From assembly GCA_904502285.1 (NCBI GenBank), contig CAJGEC010000009.1:1-64000 (forward strand): 64,000 nt of DNA, written 5' to 3'. The stretch's first letter is position 1, and each line of letters opens with the position of its first letter. This document shows positions 44,916 to 54,008 of the stretch, in pieces. This DNA is from an uncultured Alistipes sp. (lineage in GTDB: Bacteria > Bacteroidota > Bacteroidia > Bacteroidales > Rikenellaceae). The position numbers were made by a program, and so were the translations under genes. The notes beneath the pieces were generated by a model, which was given only the letters and a program-made list of their open reading frames with translations, was not told the origin of the DNA and did not search any database.

Positions 44916-46174
44916 TTCGCCAACTATTTATTTGTGTCGTGGCATTGCTCACTTCGGAGGTTGTTGTAGCACAACTATCTATGAATGAGTATGTTCTATC
45001 AGTTATGGAACATAGCCAGTCGTTAGCCATTGCACGTAGCCAGAGTAGTGGTGCCGAGGCCGATTTGCGCGTGGCACAGAGGGACTTTCTTCCTCGTCTC
45101 GATCTCTCCAGTGATGTAGGCTATGAGTTTAGGAATCAATCGCCCCAGCGGCAGTATGATTGGGGTGTGCGCACTACGCTGTCGCAACCGATATTTTCGG
45201 GTGGTCGTGTGCGCTCATCGGCTAAGCGTGCCGAGATGGATTATCAGGTTATGCTGAGTCGCCAGGAGTCGGAGGGCTTGGCTGTTCGCTATGATGCTGA
45301 GGTGGCCTATTGGCGACTGTCGCGTGCCGAGACCTATCTTCGTGCCATAGAGGAGTATTACGCTATAGTTCAGACTCTTAGTGAGGTGGCGCTACACCGT
45401 TTCGAGGAGGGTTATACCTCGAAGAGCGACCTGCTTCAAGTCGAGTCTCGCCTGAGTGATGCCGAGTACCAACTTTCGCTTGCCGAGCAACAGTGGATGG
45501 TGGCACTACACGGCTTCAATGTGTTGCGCGGAAGTGACCCCTCGTTAAGGGTGTTGCTCGATGAGAGTATTCTCGATACGATGTATATGCCACGGCGTGA
45601 GAGTGTTATGGAGGTTATGGCTAACCATCCTGACTATGTGGCAAAGGTTGCTCAGCGAGAGTCCGCCCGTTGGAATGTGGGTGTTGTGCGGTCGAACTAT
45701 CTGCCTAATATCGGAGCTGAGGCCTATGCCCGTTGGCAGCCAAACACCCCCAATATTAAGGGTGCTGGCACACGCCTCAATGGAGGGCTTTTGCTTACCC
45801 TGAATACCCCGATTTTTCACTTTGGCCAGCGACGTGAGGCGGTGCGTTCTGCCCGTAGTGCAGAGAGTGTGGCAGAACTTGGTATTGAGCAAGTTGCCGA
45901 TGATATTGTGCTTAACGAGAGTGATGGTTGGACCAACCTCATACTGACCCAACAACGAGTCGAGGCAACCAATCGTAACCTGCGCATAGCCCAGGAGAAC
46001 CTCGATATTAGCACCTACTCCTACCGTGAGGGTCGCTCGACGATATTAGATGTTTTGCAGGCCCAAATCAGTTGGTTGCAAATCTACCAAAATGCCATTT
46101 CTGCCCACTATGACTATGCCATAGCAATATCGGCCTATCGATATGTCGTAGCTGACGATATAGAGTTGAGATAA
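44912..46174 (+). CDS. TolC-family outer-membrane efflux protein
   Basis: The 420-residue protein has a signal peptide (MIRQLFICVVALLTSEVVVAQ) and two outer-membrane-efflux repeats with long amphipathic helices: YEFRNQSPQRQYDWGVRTTLSQPIFSGGRV in the first half and the matching LTLNTPIFHFGQRREAV in the second. It forms the trimeric exit channel for the RND pump encoded directly upstream. Its start overlaps the pump stop codon (ATGA), a sign of coupled translation. Confidence 0.94.
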   Translation: MIRQLFICVVALLTSEVVVAQLSMNEYVLSVMEHSQSLAIARSQSSGAEADLRVAQRDFLPRLDLSSDVGYEFRNQSPQRQYDWGVRTTLSQPIFSGGRVRSSAKRAEMDYQVMLSRQESEGLAVRYDAEVAYWRLSRAETYLRAIEEYYAIVQTLSEVALHRFEEGYTSKSDLLQVESRLSDAEYQLSLAEQQWMVALHGFNVLRGSDPSLRVLLDESILDTMYMPRRESVMEVMANHPDYVAKVAQRESARWNVGVVRSNYLPNIGAEAYARWQPNTPNIKGAGTRLNGGLLLTLNTPIFHFGQRREAVRSARSAESVAELGIEQVADDIVLNESDGWTNLILTQQRVEATNRNLRIAQENLDISTYSYREGRSTILDVLQAQISWLQIYQNAISAHYDYAIAISAYRYVVADDIELR

Positions 46175-46181
46175 AGAGAGT

Positions 46182-46231
46182 TGGAGACCTCCTATTTAAC
46201 TGATTGTTTAGGTGGTCTCCAGCCCTTTTTT
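46182..46231. terminator. Terminator between tolC-like and osmC-like genes
   Basis: TGGAGACC (46182-46189) pairs with GGTCTCCA (46214-46221), with CC/GG extending it, and six T follow from 46226. It ends the efflux operon on the + strand; the reverse gene ends 23 nt further. Confidence 0.85.
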
Positions 46232-46253
46232 ATCTCTTTTTGCGCCGAGGGAG

Positions 46254-46700
46254 CTACTCCTCGGTCTCACCCGTTGTCACTATAGATGTCTCGTGTGTTA
46301 GGGGTGCTATTTTTCTTGCCATCTGCACCAATCCGCAATACTTCTCGTGGGCGAGGTTTATGGCTCGGCTTATCACTATCTGGTCCTTGAGCGTTCGACA
46401 TTCGATGCGGTATATGATGTTGAAACTCGTGAATCGGCTCTCGGCCACGAGGGTTGGTGTCGAGAGTGTACCCTCGACTGAGATTGTGAAGTTTGTGACA
46501 TCTACGATGTGTTCATTGAGCAGGTGTGTGATTGTAAGGCCTGCGCACTCTCCCGTAGCGAAAAGGAATAACTCCTTAGGATTTAGGCTCTCAAGAGGCT
46601 CTCCGTTATCGAGTCTAAAGCCTCGATTAGCACCCATTATAAGGCTGACTTTTTGTATCATAGTTTTAAATATTTTGGTTGATATGCCCCTTAAGGGCAA
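46254..46700 (-). CDS. OsmC/Ohr-family protein
   Basis: The 148-residue protein has the OsmC fold signature: NPKELFLFATGECAGLTITHLLNEH, with one conserved cysteine at the start of the central helix, and the final strands typical of the family. The second catalytic cysteine of true Ohr peroxidases was not found; the C-terminal half has no cysteine. Therefore a general OsmC-like hydroperoxide or thiol role is uncertain. It is monocistronic, divergent from the TPR gene. Confidence 0.85.
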   Translation of the reverse strand: MPLRGISTKIFKTMIQKVSLIMGANRGFRLDNGEPLESLNPKELFLFATGECAGLTITHLLNEHIVDVTNFTISVEGTLSTPTLVAESRFTSFNIIYRIECRTLKDQIVISRAINLAHEKYCGLVQMARKIAPLTHETSIVTTGETEE

Positions 46701-46786
46701 TAATCGTTCCTTATAATTGTTTTAATAGGGGACAAAAAGCCAATTTTTTACTATAGATAGGTGTTGCACCGTTGTTCATTTTTTAG

Positions 46787-46794
46787 TATCTTTG
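46787..46794 (+). promoter_or_regulatory. -7 box of the TPR envelope operon
   Basis: TATCTTTG at 46787-46794 is a perfect -7 box. The leader would run about 80 nt to the TPR ATG and contains the small ORF at 46823. Confidence 0.65.
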
Positions 46795-46822
46795 CGCATA
46801 TTATATTATAAACTGTAGGGGT

Positions 46823-46885
46823 ATGCCAACTAAGGCCGAACCTCTGGTGGATAAGTATAACCCGAATAGAGATTTAAGTATATGA
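46823..46885 (+). CDS. Possible 20-codon leader peptide before the TPR gene
   Basis: An ATG 28 nt after the -7 box opens a 20-codon frame (MPTKAEPLVDKYNPNRDLSI) whose stop codon TGA overlaps the ATG of the TPR gene (ATGA). This is the same coupling geometry as between the efflux genes. The peptide is polar, so it is not a signal peptide. It could be a real small protein, a translational-coupling leader, or chance; conservation of the frame would decide. Confidence 0.35.
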   Translation: MPTKAEPLVDKYNPNRDLSI

Positions 46886-49860
46886 GAAGAGAGATTATAT
46901 TTGGTGCATTGCTCCTCTGTTTAGTCTTGCTCCCTTGTGGTGTTGATGCACAGGTTTCGGATAAGGTTAAGGGCTTCGACTACGTAGAGAGTATGCTTCA
47001 GCGTCGTCGCTGGGGCGAGGCGCGTGTAGAGTTGGAACGCCTTGGTGCTCAGTTGAACCCCGTGACCCAGAGTGCTGAAGTGGAGTGGGTAGAGTACCAC
47101 AAGGTGCGCTGTGCCGTAGAACTCGGCGTGGGCAACGAACTCGGTATGATGAAGGAGTACTTGCGTCGCTACCCTCAGAGCCTCCATCGCAACGATATGG
47201 CCTTTATGATTGCTTCGTATGAGTGCGACAATGCCAATTTCGAGGAGGCGGATCTACTCTTCGACGAGGTCGATTATAAGTCGTTGAGTGCTAACGACAA
47301 GGAGCGTTATGATATCCGTGTTGGCTACTTGCGTTTCATCAATGGCGAACACCTCTACGCCAAGACCCACTTCTCGCGCATACCAAAGATCTCGGAGTAC
47401 TATCCTCACGCTTTGTACTATCTGTCGTATATGGCCTATAGTGAGGGCCGTGATGAGGATGCCGAGCGCACGTTTAAGGAGTTGGCAAAGTTCGATACCT
47501 ACAAGGATATCGTGCCATACTACTTGTTGCAGTTGGAGTACCGCAAGGGTAATTTCGACGGTGTCATTACGCAGGGCGAACCACTCCTAAAGTTGGCTTC
47601 TACGCAGACTCAGAACGACCTTATCCGCATCCTTGCCGAGAGCTACTTCGTCAAGGGTGACTACTCCAATGCTATTCGCCACATCACCTCTCTGCCAGAG
47701 GAGAGTATGGGTCGTCAGGAGAACTATATAAAGGGCTATTCGCTCTATCGTATGGCTCGCTACCGCGATGCTGTTGAGCCGTTGAAGAGGGTGTGTGGTG
47801 CCGAGGATGACCTCACGCAGAATGCCTCATACCACCTCGGCGATAGTTACCTCCGCCTGGGTGATAAGCCACACGCTGCCGATGCCTTTGCTATGGCCTC
47901 TGTTGATGGCTTTAATGGTGATATAGCGCAGGATGCGTTGTTGAACTATGGTCGTTTGAAGTACGAACTCGGTGGTGGTATGTTCAACGAGGCTGTCAAT
48001 GTGTTGCAGGAGTACTTGCGTCGCTATCCACACTCTACCTACTGCTCGGAGGTTAAGGAGTTGCTCATAGCAGCCTTCTATAACTCAAAGGATTACGATG
48101 CTGCCTACACAGCGATTAAGGATATCGAGAATCCCGATAAGGATATACGTGCTGCACACCAGAAGGTGGCAGTCTTCCGTGCCATTGCCGCTATCGAGCG
48201 TGGCGACTGGGCCTTGGGCGAGGAGTTGCTCAGGGAGTCCGAGACCATTGGCCTTGTGCCTAAGTATAACGCCTTGACCCTCTATTGGCAGGGCGAGGTT
48301 GCCTACCATAAGGGCGATATGGCCTTGGCGGCGCAGAAGTATGAGGACTATGTGCGTCGTGCGCCAAAGAATGAGAGCGAGTACTTCTTTGCTAACTACG
48401 GCATCGGCTACGCCTACCTCAATCTCAAGGATATGGATAAGGCTCAGCAGGCCTTCACAACCTTTGTTCGCGACTACACTATGCGCGACAACTACCTCTA
48501 CGACGCTCACAACCGCCTGGGCGATAGTTACTTCGCCTCGCGCAACTTCTCGGATGCCCGCAAGGCCTATAAGGTCGTAGCACAGGCTCCAGTCGATTAC
48601 CGCCACTATGCCAACTACCAACTCGCTATGGTTGATGGTATCGACAAGAAGACGAATAATAAAATCGAGCGTTTGAAGTCTATCGTTTCGGATAATATGG
48701 GCGACTATGTCGATGATGCGTGGTACGAGTTGGGTAGAACCTACCTTTCGCTTGAGCGCTATAAGGATGGTGCTGAGACGCTGAGACGCTTCGTCGATAA
48801 CGATACTACCTCGGAGTTCCGCATCCCTGCTTTGTCGGACTTGGCTTTGGCCTACTATAACCTCGACCGCAAGGGAGATGCTCGCAAGTGCTATGAGGCT
48901 GTCGTGGAGTTCGACCCTCAGTCGGCTGCGGCTATGGAGGCTATGCGAGGCATCCGCGAGATATATGTCTCGGAGGGTAGGGTAGATGAGTACTTTGCCT
49001 ATGCCGAGCGCAGTGGTGTGCAGAGCGATATGAGCATTGCAGCCCGTGATTCGTTGAACTTCGCTGTTGCAAAGAATCTCTACCTCGGAGGCGATATGGA
49101 GTCTGCCCAGAAGCGCCTTGTTGCCTATTTGGATAGCTTCGAGAAGGGTTATAACCGCACCGAAGCACTCTTCTACTTGAGCGACTGCTACGTTGCTCTT
49201 GACCAGAATGGTGAGGCCTTGGCAACGATGCGCCAGCTCTTGGAGAGTGGCAAGTCGCAATATACCGAGCGTGTGTTGGGTGTCTATGCTCCAATGAGTT
49301 TCGACCAGAAGGAGTATGAGGCTTCGGCAAAGGCCTATAGGGAGTTGTACGATGTGGCTAACGATAGTGCCAAAAGAGCTGTTGCGGCTGAGGGCTATGT
49401 TGAGGCTACGGCACTCTATGGTGATGGTGTGGCGTTGAAGGCTATGGCCGATGATGTGGCTAAGATGAGCGATGCGTCGAAGGTGGTTAAGGCTAAGGCT
49501 AAGTTGCTTAAAGCTAATGTATTGCGTTCGGAGGGTAACTACCCTGAGGCTATGGATATATATGCCGAGTTGTCGAAGAAGTATACCGATAAGTATGCTA
49601 CAGAGGCCTACTACTACCTCGTGGAGTACGACTTCAATAGAGGTGATTACGACCGCGCTGAGGAGCGTGTCTATGCCCTTGGCGAGTGCGATTCGGTATA
49701 TTGGCAGGCCAAGATATTCCTCATCCTGGGAGATATCTTTGTTCAGCGTGGCAATAGTTTCCAGGCACGTGCAACCTACCAGAGTATCGTCGATGGCTAT
49801 GGCTATAAGGATGATGGCATCTTGGATGAGGCCAAGAAGCGCATAGCCTCACTTAAGTAG
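46882..49860 (+). CDS. Large exported TPR-repeat protein
   Basis: The 992-residue protein has a signal peptide (MRREIIFGALLLCLVLLPCGVDAQ) and a long series of TPR-like helical hairpins over nearly its whole length. Examples are YYPHALYYLSYMAYSEGRDEDAERTFKEL, YYLLQLEYRKGNFDGVI and SYHLGDSYLRLGDKPHAADAFAMAS; about 20 such units can be counted roughly. Such solenoids are protein-binding scaffolds. It is the first main gene of an operon with an outer-membrane barrel (21 nt) and an inner-membrane protein (9 nt), suggesting a periplasmic part of an envelope complex. No enzymatic motif was seen. Confidence 0.88.
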   Translation: MRREIIFGALLLCLVLLPCGVDAQVSDKVKGFDYVESMLQRRRWGEARVELERLGAQLNPVTQSAEVEWVEYHKVRCAVELGVGNELGMMKEYLRRYPQSLHRNDMAFMIASYECDNANFEEADLLFDEVDYKSLSANDKERYDIRVGYLRFINGEHLYAKTHFSRIPKISEYYPHALYYLSYMAYSEGRDEDAERTFKELAKFDTYKDIVPYYLLQLEYRKGNFDGVITQGEPLLKLASTQTQNDLIRILAESYFVKGDYSNAIRHITSLPEESMGRQENYIKGYSLYRMARYRDAVEPLKRVCGAEDDLTQNASYHLGDSYLRLGDKPHAADAFAMASVDGFNGDIAQDALLNYGRLKYELGGGMFNEAVNVLQEYLRRYPHSTYCSEVKELLIAAFYNSKDYDAAYTAIKDIENPDKDIRAAHQKVAVFRAIAAIERGDWALGEELLRESETIGLVPKYNALTLYWQGEVAYHKGDMALAAQKYEDYVRRAPKNESEYFFANYGIGYAYLNLKDMDKAQQAFTTFVRDYTMRDNYLYDAHNRLGDSYFASRNFSDARKAYKVVAQAPVDYRHYANYQLAMVDGIDKKTNNKIERLKSIVSDNMGDYVDDAWYELGRTYLSLERYKDGAETLRRFVDNDTTSEFRIPALSDLALAYYNLDRKGDARKCYEAVVEFDPQSAAAMEAMRGIREIYVSEGRVDEYFAYAERSGVQSDMSIAARDSLNFAVAKNLYLGGDMESAQKRLVAYLDSFEKGYNRTEALFYLSDCYVALDQNGEALATMRQLLESGKSQYTERVLGVYAPMSFDQKEYEASAKAYRELYDVANDSAKRAVAAEGYVEATALYGDGVALKAMADDVAKMSDASKVVKAKAKLLKANVLRSEGNYPEAMDIYAELSKKYTDKYATEAYYYLVEYDFNRGDYDRAEERVYALGECDSVYWQAKIFLILGDIFVQRGNSFQARATYQSIVDGYGYKDDGILDEAKKRIASLK

Positions 49861-49881
49861 ATTATAGAAACCGAAAAAAGT

Positions 49882-51561
49882 ATGAATATGAGACGTTCAC
49901 TACTACTTCAGATAGTTGTTTTAGCTACTATTATGGTCCTTCCAGTCGCGCTCTCAGCACAGGAGCATAAGCGCGTGGAGGTGACAACGACCTATACTCC
50001 AGAGATTACTCCGCAGACGAAGTTACTCCCCCCAGCCTCCATTGCCAATAATCCTCCGCTGGAGCCAGAGATTACCTATGAGGTACACCCCGATACGTGG
50101 CAGATATCTCTTGAGGATCACCTCTTCCAGCCTGCCAAGGCGAGTTATTGGGACTTCGGTCGTGCCAAGCGACTCTACGCGGAGATTGCTACGGGCTACC
50201 CTTTGACCTCTAAGGCCGTGTTGAGTTATTTGACGCAAAATATCCGTGTGGGTTATTTCGGGGTAGATGTTAAGCACGATGCAAGTTACTCTGCGCGTGA
50301 GAATGTCGATGGCGTAATGCGCTCTATGGCCGATAGTTACGATATGCGCAATGGTCTTAAGTTACGTGGTGGTGCTGTTTTGGGTAATCAGATGTTCGAG
50401 GCTGAGTTGGACTACCTTTCGAGCATCTATAACCAGTATGCTAAGCGTGGCGACTCCTACCGCAGTCTCTTCCACGATGCCGATTTAAGCCTTAAGTATG
50501 GCGATAACTTCGTGGACCTTAGCCGCCTAAATTTCGGTGTTGAGGTTCACGGCAACTTGTGGGCTACCACTCCTGAGCCACTTACCGATAGAACTATACT
50601 CCTTCCTGAGTTTAATGCTGGAGGCTCTGTTCGTCTTGCTCGTGATTTCAGTGATAATGTCGTTGGTCTCGACCTCTGCTACGATATGTGGCAGTCGCCT
50701 AATGGCTATAGCGATATACGCTTTGGCTTTGAGGCTGACTATGCCCGCAACTTCGGCATCGTCGATTTGAAGGCCTCGCTCGGATATCTCTACGATAAGG
50801 TGCGCCACCGAGCGAAACCTTCGCACTTCGTCACCCCTGGTCTCGACCTATACTTCAATCTGGGTCTCGACTATGTGCGCCCATTCATTAGCTTTAAGAC
50901 CGATATCGGTCAGAATGGCGTAGCGTCGCTCTATCGCCAGAACCCATACCTCGACTATAACGCCCATCGTGAGTCACTGCTTGCAACGCCTAATACGCGC
51001 AGTTACGACCTCTCGTTCGGTGCTATGGGCTCGGCCTTTAGTTCGCACTTGCGCTATAAGTTGTACCTTGGTGCTAACTTTATGCGCGACCAGGTGGTTT
51101 GGTATATCACTGAGCCAGGTCTCTTTGGTGTCGATTGCGCCAACAACAACCGCCTCTTCGTAGGTGCAGAGTTGGATTATCTACCTGTTGGAGGTTTGGA
51201 GATTGGAGCTAAATTTTATGCTCACCTCGACAATTCGGCATCGCAATTCGCTGTGTCGGAGGCGTGTATGAATGGTGAGTTGAGAGTGGCCTATACGCTT
51301 AAGCGCTGGAAGTTCTACGTCGCTGGCGAATTGATTGGACCACGCACTTGGTCGGCCTTGGAGGAGGGCGTTGTTGCCCACGATAAGTTCTCTACACCTG
51401 TTGTAGTAGACCTTATGGCTGGCGTTGGCTATAGGGCGAGTGGCAAGGTGGAACTCTACGTAGATGGCTACAACCTACTCAATAGCCATCACCTCTACGA
51501 CTATGCCTACTACCCAAATAATGGCATAGGCTTTATGGCTGGTATCAAGATTGATTTTTAA
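49882..51561 (+). CDS. Outer-membrane beta-barrel (TonB-receptor-like barrel without plug)
   Basis: The 559-residue protein has a signal peptide (MNMRRSLLLQIVVLATIMVLPVALSAQ) and then a proline-rich N-terminal segment (TTYTPEITPQTKLLPPASIA). Many amphipathic strands separated by turns follow, ending GIGFMAGIKIDF with a terminal phenylalanine. The strand pattern (YFGVDVKHDASYSA, VGLDLCYDMWQSPN, FYVAGELIGPRTW, VDGYNLLNSHHLYDY) resembles the barrel of TonB-dependent receptors, but no plug domain or carboxy-peptidase-like domain is present. Channel, anchor or export function is unknown. It is the middle gene of the TPR operon. Confidence 0.8.
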   Translation: MNMRRSLLLQIVVLATIMVLPVALSAQEHKRVEVTTTYTPEITPQTKLLPPASIANNPPLEPEITYEVHPDTWQISLEDHLFQPAKASYWDFGRAKRLYAEIATGYPLTSKAVLSYLTQNIRVGYFGVDVKHDASYSARENVDGVMRSMADSYDMRNGLKLRGGAVLGNQMFEAELDYLSSIYNQYAKRGDSYRSLFHDADLSLKYGDNFVDLSRLNFGVEVHGNLWATTPEPLTDRTILLPEFNAGGSVRLARDFSDNVVGLDLCYDMWQSPNGYSDIRFGFEADYARNFGIVDLKASLGYLYDKVRHRAKPSHFVTPGLDLYFNLGLDYVRPFISFKTDIGQNGVASLYRQNPYLDYNAHRESLLATPNTRSYDLSFGAMGSAFSSHLRYKLYLGANFMRDQVVWYITEPGLFGVDCANNNRLFVGAELDYLPVGGLEIGAKFYAHLDNSASQFAVSEACMNGELRVAYTLKRWKFYVAGELIGPRTWSALEEGVVAHDKFSTPVVVDLMAGVGYRASGKVELYVDGYNLLNSHHLYDYAYYPNNGIGFMAGIKIDF

Positions 51562-51570
51562 CAAACGAGT

Positions 51571-52197
51571 ATGTCGAACGAAGTAAATAAATATCTAAGT
51601 CGCAGGACTATCCCTCACTTCAGTTTCAGGGAGACGATTTTGAATCGCCCTACGAATCTATCCACCTCTAAGGCACTCTTGGGAGGTTTGGCGTGGCTCA
51701 TCATCGCAGCTATTGCTGGGTGGCACTTCGACTTCGTGCCTAACTCCATCATAGGTTTTCAGTGGGGTTATGCTTCGCTCTACGTAAATCTGTTGTATGA
51801 GGTGGTGCTTATGGCTACCTCGGTAGTAATCTTCTATTTGGTAGCTGTGGTTGCTGTGTCGCGTAAGACCCCCTTCGTAGATATGGTGGGCCGTATGCTC
51901 TATGCCCACGCCCCCGTGATACTTCTTATGTTGCCAGGCATCCTCTTCGATAGAGTTTACTACTCGATTTTTAGTGCAAGCCCCAAGGAGATGCTCGGTA
52001 ATCTATCGTTCTGGGATGTAGTGATGCTCCTCTATATCGTGGTGATTGCTATGTGGTATTTCTACTGGAGTCTCTGCGCCTTTAGACGTAGTACAGGAGA
52101 TAGGGGTTATAAGGGTGTTGTGGCCTTTGTTGTTGCGATGTGGCTCAGTGCTTACTCTTCGACACAGGTGTTGTCGTTGTTGATGGGTGCTCTTTAG
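51571..52197 (+). CDS. Inner-membrane protein (Yip1-like)
   Basis: The 208-residue protein has a cytosolic N terminus (about 38 residues) followed by five hydrophobic helices: LLGGLAWLIIAAIAGWHF, EVVLMATSVVIFYLVAVVAV, MLYAHAPVILLMLPGILF, DVVMLLYIVVIAMWYFYW and VVAFVVAMWLSAYSS. The general arrangement resembles Yip1-domain proteins, but identity is not certain. It closes the TPR-barrel operon, 9 nt behind the barrel gene, and could be the inner-membrane component of that envelope set. Confidence 0.7.
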   Translation: MSNEVNKYLSRRTIPHFSFRETILNRPTNLSTSKALLGGLAWLIIAAIAGWHFDFVPNSIIGFQWGYASLYVNLLYEVVLMATSVVIFYLVAVVAVSRKTPFVDMVGRMLYAHAPVILLMLPGILFDRVYYSIFSASPKEMLGNLSFWDVVMLLYIVVIAMWYFYWSLCAFRRSTGDRGYKGVVAFVVAMWLSAYSSTQVLSLLMGAL

Positions 52198-52225
52198 AGG
52201 ATTATGGGAGTTGAGATAGGCATAC

Positions 52226-52330
52226 AAAAAAAGGGTAAGCTACTTATATCGCACCGCTACAACCGCATACCCTTGCTCAATTCCTTGCCTGGGGGAGTTC
52301 TGCAGGAGCTGGTCGTATAAGACTTACCCG
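52226..52330 (-). ncRNA. ffs: Signal recognition particle RNA (small type)
   Basis: On the reverse strand a transcript from about 52330 to 52226 begins GGGTAAG and ends CTTACCC followed by seven T, so the ends pair. In the middle it contains CAGG-CAA-GGAA-TTG-AGCA. This is the SRP domain IV layout (E. coli: CAGG-UCC-GGAA-GGA-AGCA), with a GGAA tetraloop on a 3-bp stem and the CAGG/AGCA symmetric loop that binds Ffh. Length of about 100 nt fits bacterial small SRP RNA. Its promoter lies directly upstream at 52335-52342. Confidence 0.9.
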
Positions 52331-52334
52331 GGTG

Positions 52335-52365
52335 CAAAAGTACAAAAAAAATGTATCTTTGCAAA
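52335..52365. promoter_or_regulatory. Overlapping divergent promoters of SRP RNA and mltG
   Basis: Reverse strand: TACTTTTG (52342-52335) with TTTG (52365-52362), 19 nt between, drives the SRP RNA. Forward strand: TATCTTTG (52354-52361) drives mltG. The two -7 boxes are 11 bp apart, and the reverse -33 box abuts the forward -7 box, so both cannot be occupied at the same time. Confidence 0.72.
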
Positions 52366-52378
52366 AAAAATAGTGAAA

Positions 52379-53395
52379 ATGAAAAGAAAAATTGTTGTAA
52401 TACTATTAGTCGCTATCGTAATTGCCTCATCCATAGGTATTTGGGGTTATACTATGTTTTTGAGACCTGCCGTCGAGGATCGCTTTATCGTCGTGCTTCG
52501 TGCTGATGAGAGTTACGAAGAGATGACGGCAAAGGTAAAGAGTTCGTTGGCCTACCCCTTTGCCTTCGACCTCTACGCCAAGCGTATCAACCTTGATCGA
52601 GGTATCGAGCCAGGCAGTTATACCTTCGACGAGGGTATGACTGTCATCGAGGTTGCTCGTCGCCTAAAGTTCGGTTGCGACAATGCCGTGCGCCTCACGA
52701 TAAATAATGCGCGCACACCAGAGATTCTCGCTGGCAAGATTTCTCGACAGATTGAGGCTGACTCGGTGGCTCTGCTGTCGGCTCTCCGCAGTAAGGAGTT
52801 GATGGAGGAGTTTGGCTTCGAGAGTGCTGAGGCAATGTTTTCTATATTCTTGCCTAATACCTACGAGGTGTATGCCGATATCTCACCAGAGGCCTTGGTG
52901 CGTCGCCTGAAGCGCGAGTCGGATAACTATTGGTCTAAGGCTGAGCGTGTTACACAACTCAAGAGGTTGGGCCTCACCCCTTATGAGGCTATGACCTTGG
53001 CCTCTATCGTTCACGAGGAGACCACTGCTAAGGAGGAGATGGCGCGTGTGGCAGGTGTCTATGTCAATCGCCTTAAGATAGGTATGCCCCTGCAGGCCGA
53101 CCCTACACTGAAGTATGCTGCTGGCGACTTCACCATCAAGCGAGTCTTGGATAGGCATAAGGAGATAGAGTCACCCTATAATACATATAAGTATTTGGGC
53201 CTACCTCCAACCCCTATTGCGATGCCCGATATGGCTGCCATAGAGGGTGTGCTTAACTTCGAGGAGCACGACTACCTTTACTTCTGTGCCCGTGCCGAGA
53301 TGGATGGTCGCCATAACTTCTCACGCACGCTCAAGGAGCATAACGCCAATGCTGCGGCCTACCACCGTACTTTAGATAGATTGAAGATTAAATAA
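52379..53395 (+). CDS. mltG: Endolytic murein transglycosylase MltG
   Basis: MltG cleaves nascent peptidoglycan strands and is proposed to set glycan length. The 338-residue protein has an N-terminal membrane anchor (about 4-28) and the YceG-like periplasmic domain with GIEPGSYTF, FLPNTYEVY and the catalytic region ASIVHEET (E214 in the place of the catalytic glutamate), then GMPLQADPTLKYA and SPYNTYKYLGLPPTPIAMP. E. coli has EKE where this protein has HEE. A GTG two codons upstream (52373) is possible; the leader is only about 10 nt. It leads a seven-gene operon. Confidence 0.93.
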   Translation: MKRKIVVILLVAIVIASSIGIWGYTMFLRPAVEDRFIVVLRADESYEEMTAKVKSSLAYPFAFDLYAKRINLDRGIEPGSYTFDEGMTVIEVARRLKFGCDNAVRLTINNARTPEILAGKISRQIEADSVALLSALRSKELMEEFGFESAEAMFSIFLPNTYEVYADISPEALVRRLKRESDNYWSKAERVTQLKRLGLTPYEAMTLASIVHEETTAKEEMARVAGVYVNRLKIGMPLQADPTLKYAAGDFTIKRVLDRHKEIESPYNTYKYLGLPPTPIAMPDMAAIEGVLNFEEHDYLYFCARAEMDGRHNFSRTLKEHNANAAAYHRTLDRLKIK

Positions 53396-53426
53396 TCCTA
53401 TGTAAACCTTTGATAATAAACGATAT

Positions 53427-53987
53427 ATGGAACTACGCAATTATTGGAACGATGTATTACGTTCGGGAGCATTGCTTGGCTTGGTGATGCTGTGTTCGCA
53501 TATTTTAGAGCAGTATGTGCTTGTCTATAGCGATATCTCAATTCTTAGCTCGTCATTGATTTTGGGTCTTGAGGGCTTGGCTTCGTGCATCCTCTTCATA
53601 TACCTCTTGGTGCGCTACGCCCGTAGAAGAGTTGCTGAGAGCGAGATTCCTATGGGTTATGGCTCGGTACTCTCCTATATACTCCTTATTTCGATGCTTG
53701 CAGGTATCATCGTGGGTGTGGGTAATACGGTCTTCACCTCTGCTATGGGCTACGACCTATATGTTGAGGGCCTTGTAGAGCGCATCAACGAGATTAAGAG
53801 TGCCTATATCAATGCGGGCATCAGCTCCGAGGAGTTTATCAAGCCCTTTGATGGTATGATTGAGAAGGTGCGTTACTCGACACAGCCAACGATGTTTCAG
53901 CGACTCTTCTCGTCGTTGTATAACTATATGCTCTTTGGTGGTCTGCCAGGCCTCCTCATCGCAGGTGTTGTCAAGCGTGATAACTAA
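53427..53987 (+). CDS. DUF4199-like membrane protein
   Basis: The 186-residue protein has four hydrophobic helices: LLGLVMLCSHILEQYVLV, LEGLASCILFIYLLVRY, VLSYILLISMLAGIIVGVGN and a final MLFGGLPGLLIAGVV. A polar segment, VERINEIKSAYINAGISSEEFIKPFDGMIEKV, lies between helices 3 and 4. This pattern (a conserved loop before the last helix) is that of Bacteroidota DUF4199 proteins, function unknown. It lies between mltG and a glycosyltransferase gene. Confidence 0.8.
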   Translation: MELRNYWNDVLRSGALLGLVMLCSHILEQYVLVYSDISILSSSLILGLEGLASCILFIYLLVRYARRRVAESEIPMGYGSVLSYILLISMLAGIIVGVGNTVFTSAMGYDLYVEGLVERINEIKSAYINAGISSEEFIKPFDGMIEKVRYSTQPTMFQRLFSSLYNYMLFGGLPGLLIAGVVKRDN

Positions 53988-54008
53988 CATACTAAAACTT
54001 AGAATACT

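Noticed and set aside
48085..49260. 391-codon frame antisense to the TPR gene
   Set aside because: It is a shadow frame caused by the codon bias of the forward gene.
52226..52330. Forward-strand RNA or small gene at the SRP locus
   Set aside because: The GGAA tetraloop motif, terminator T-run and promoter all fit the reverse strand.
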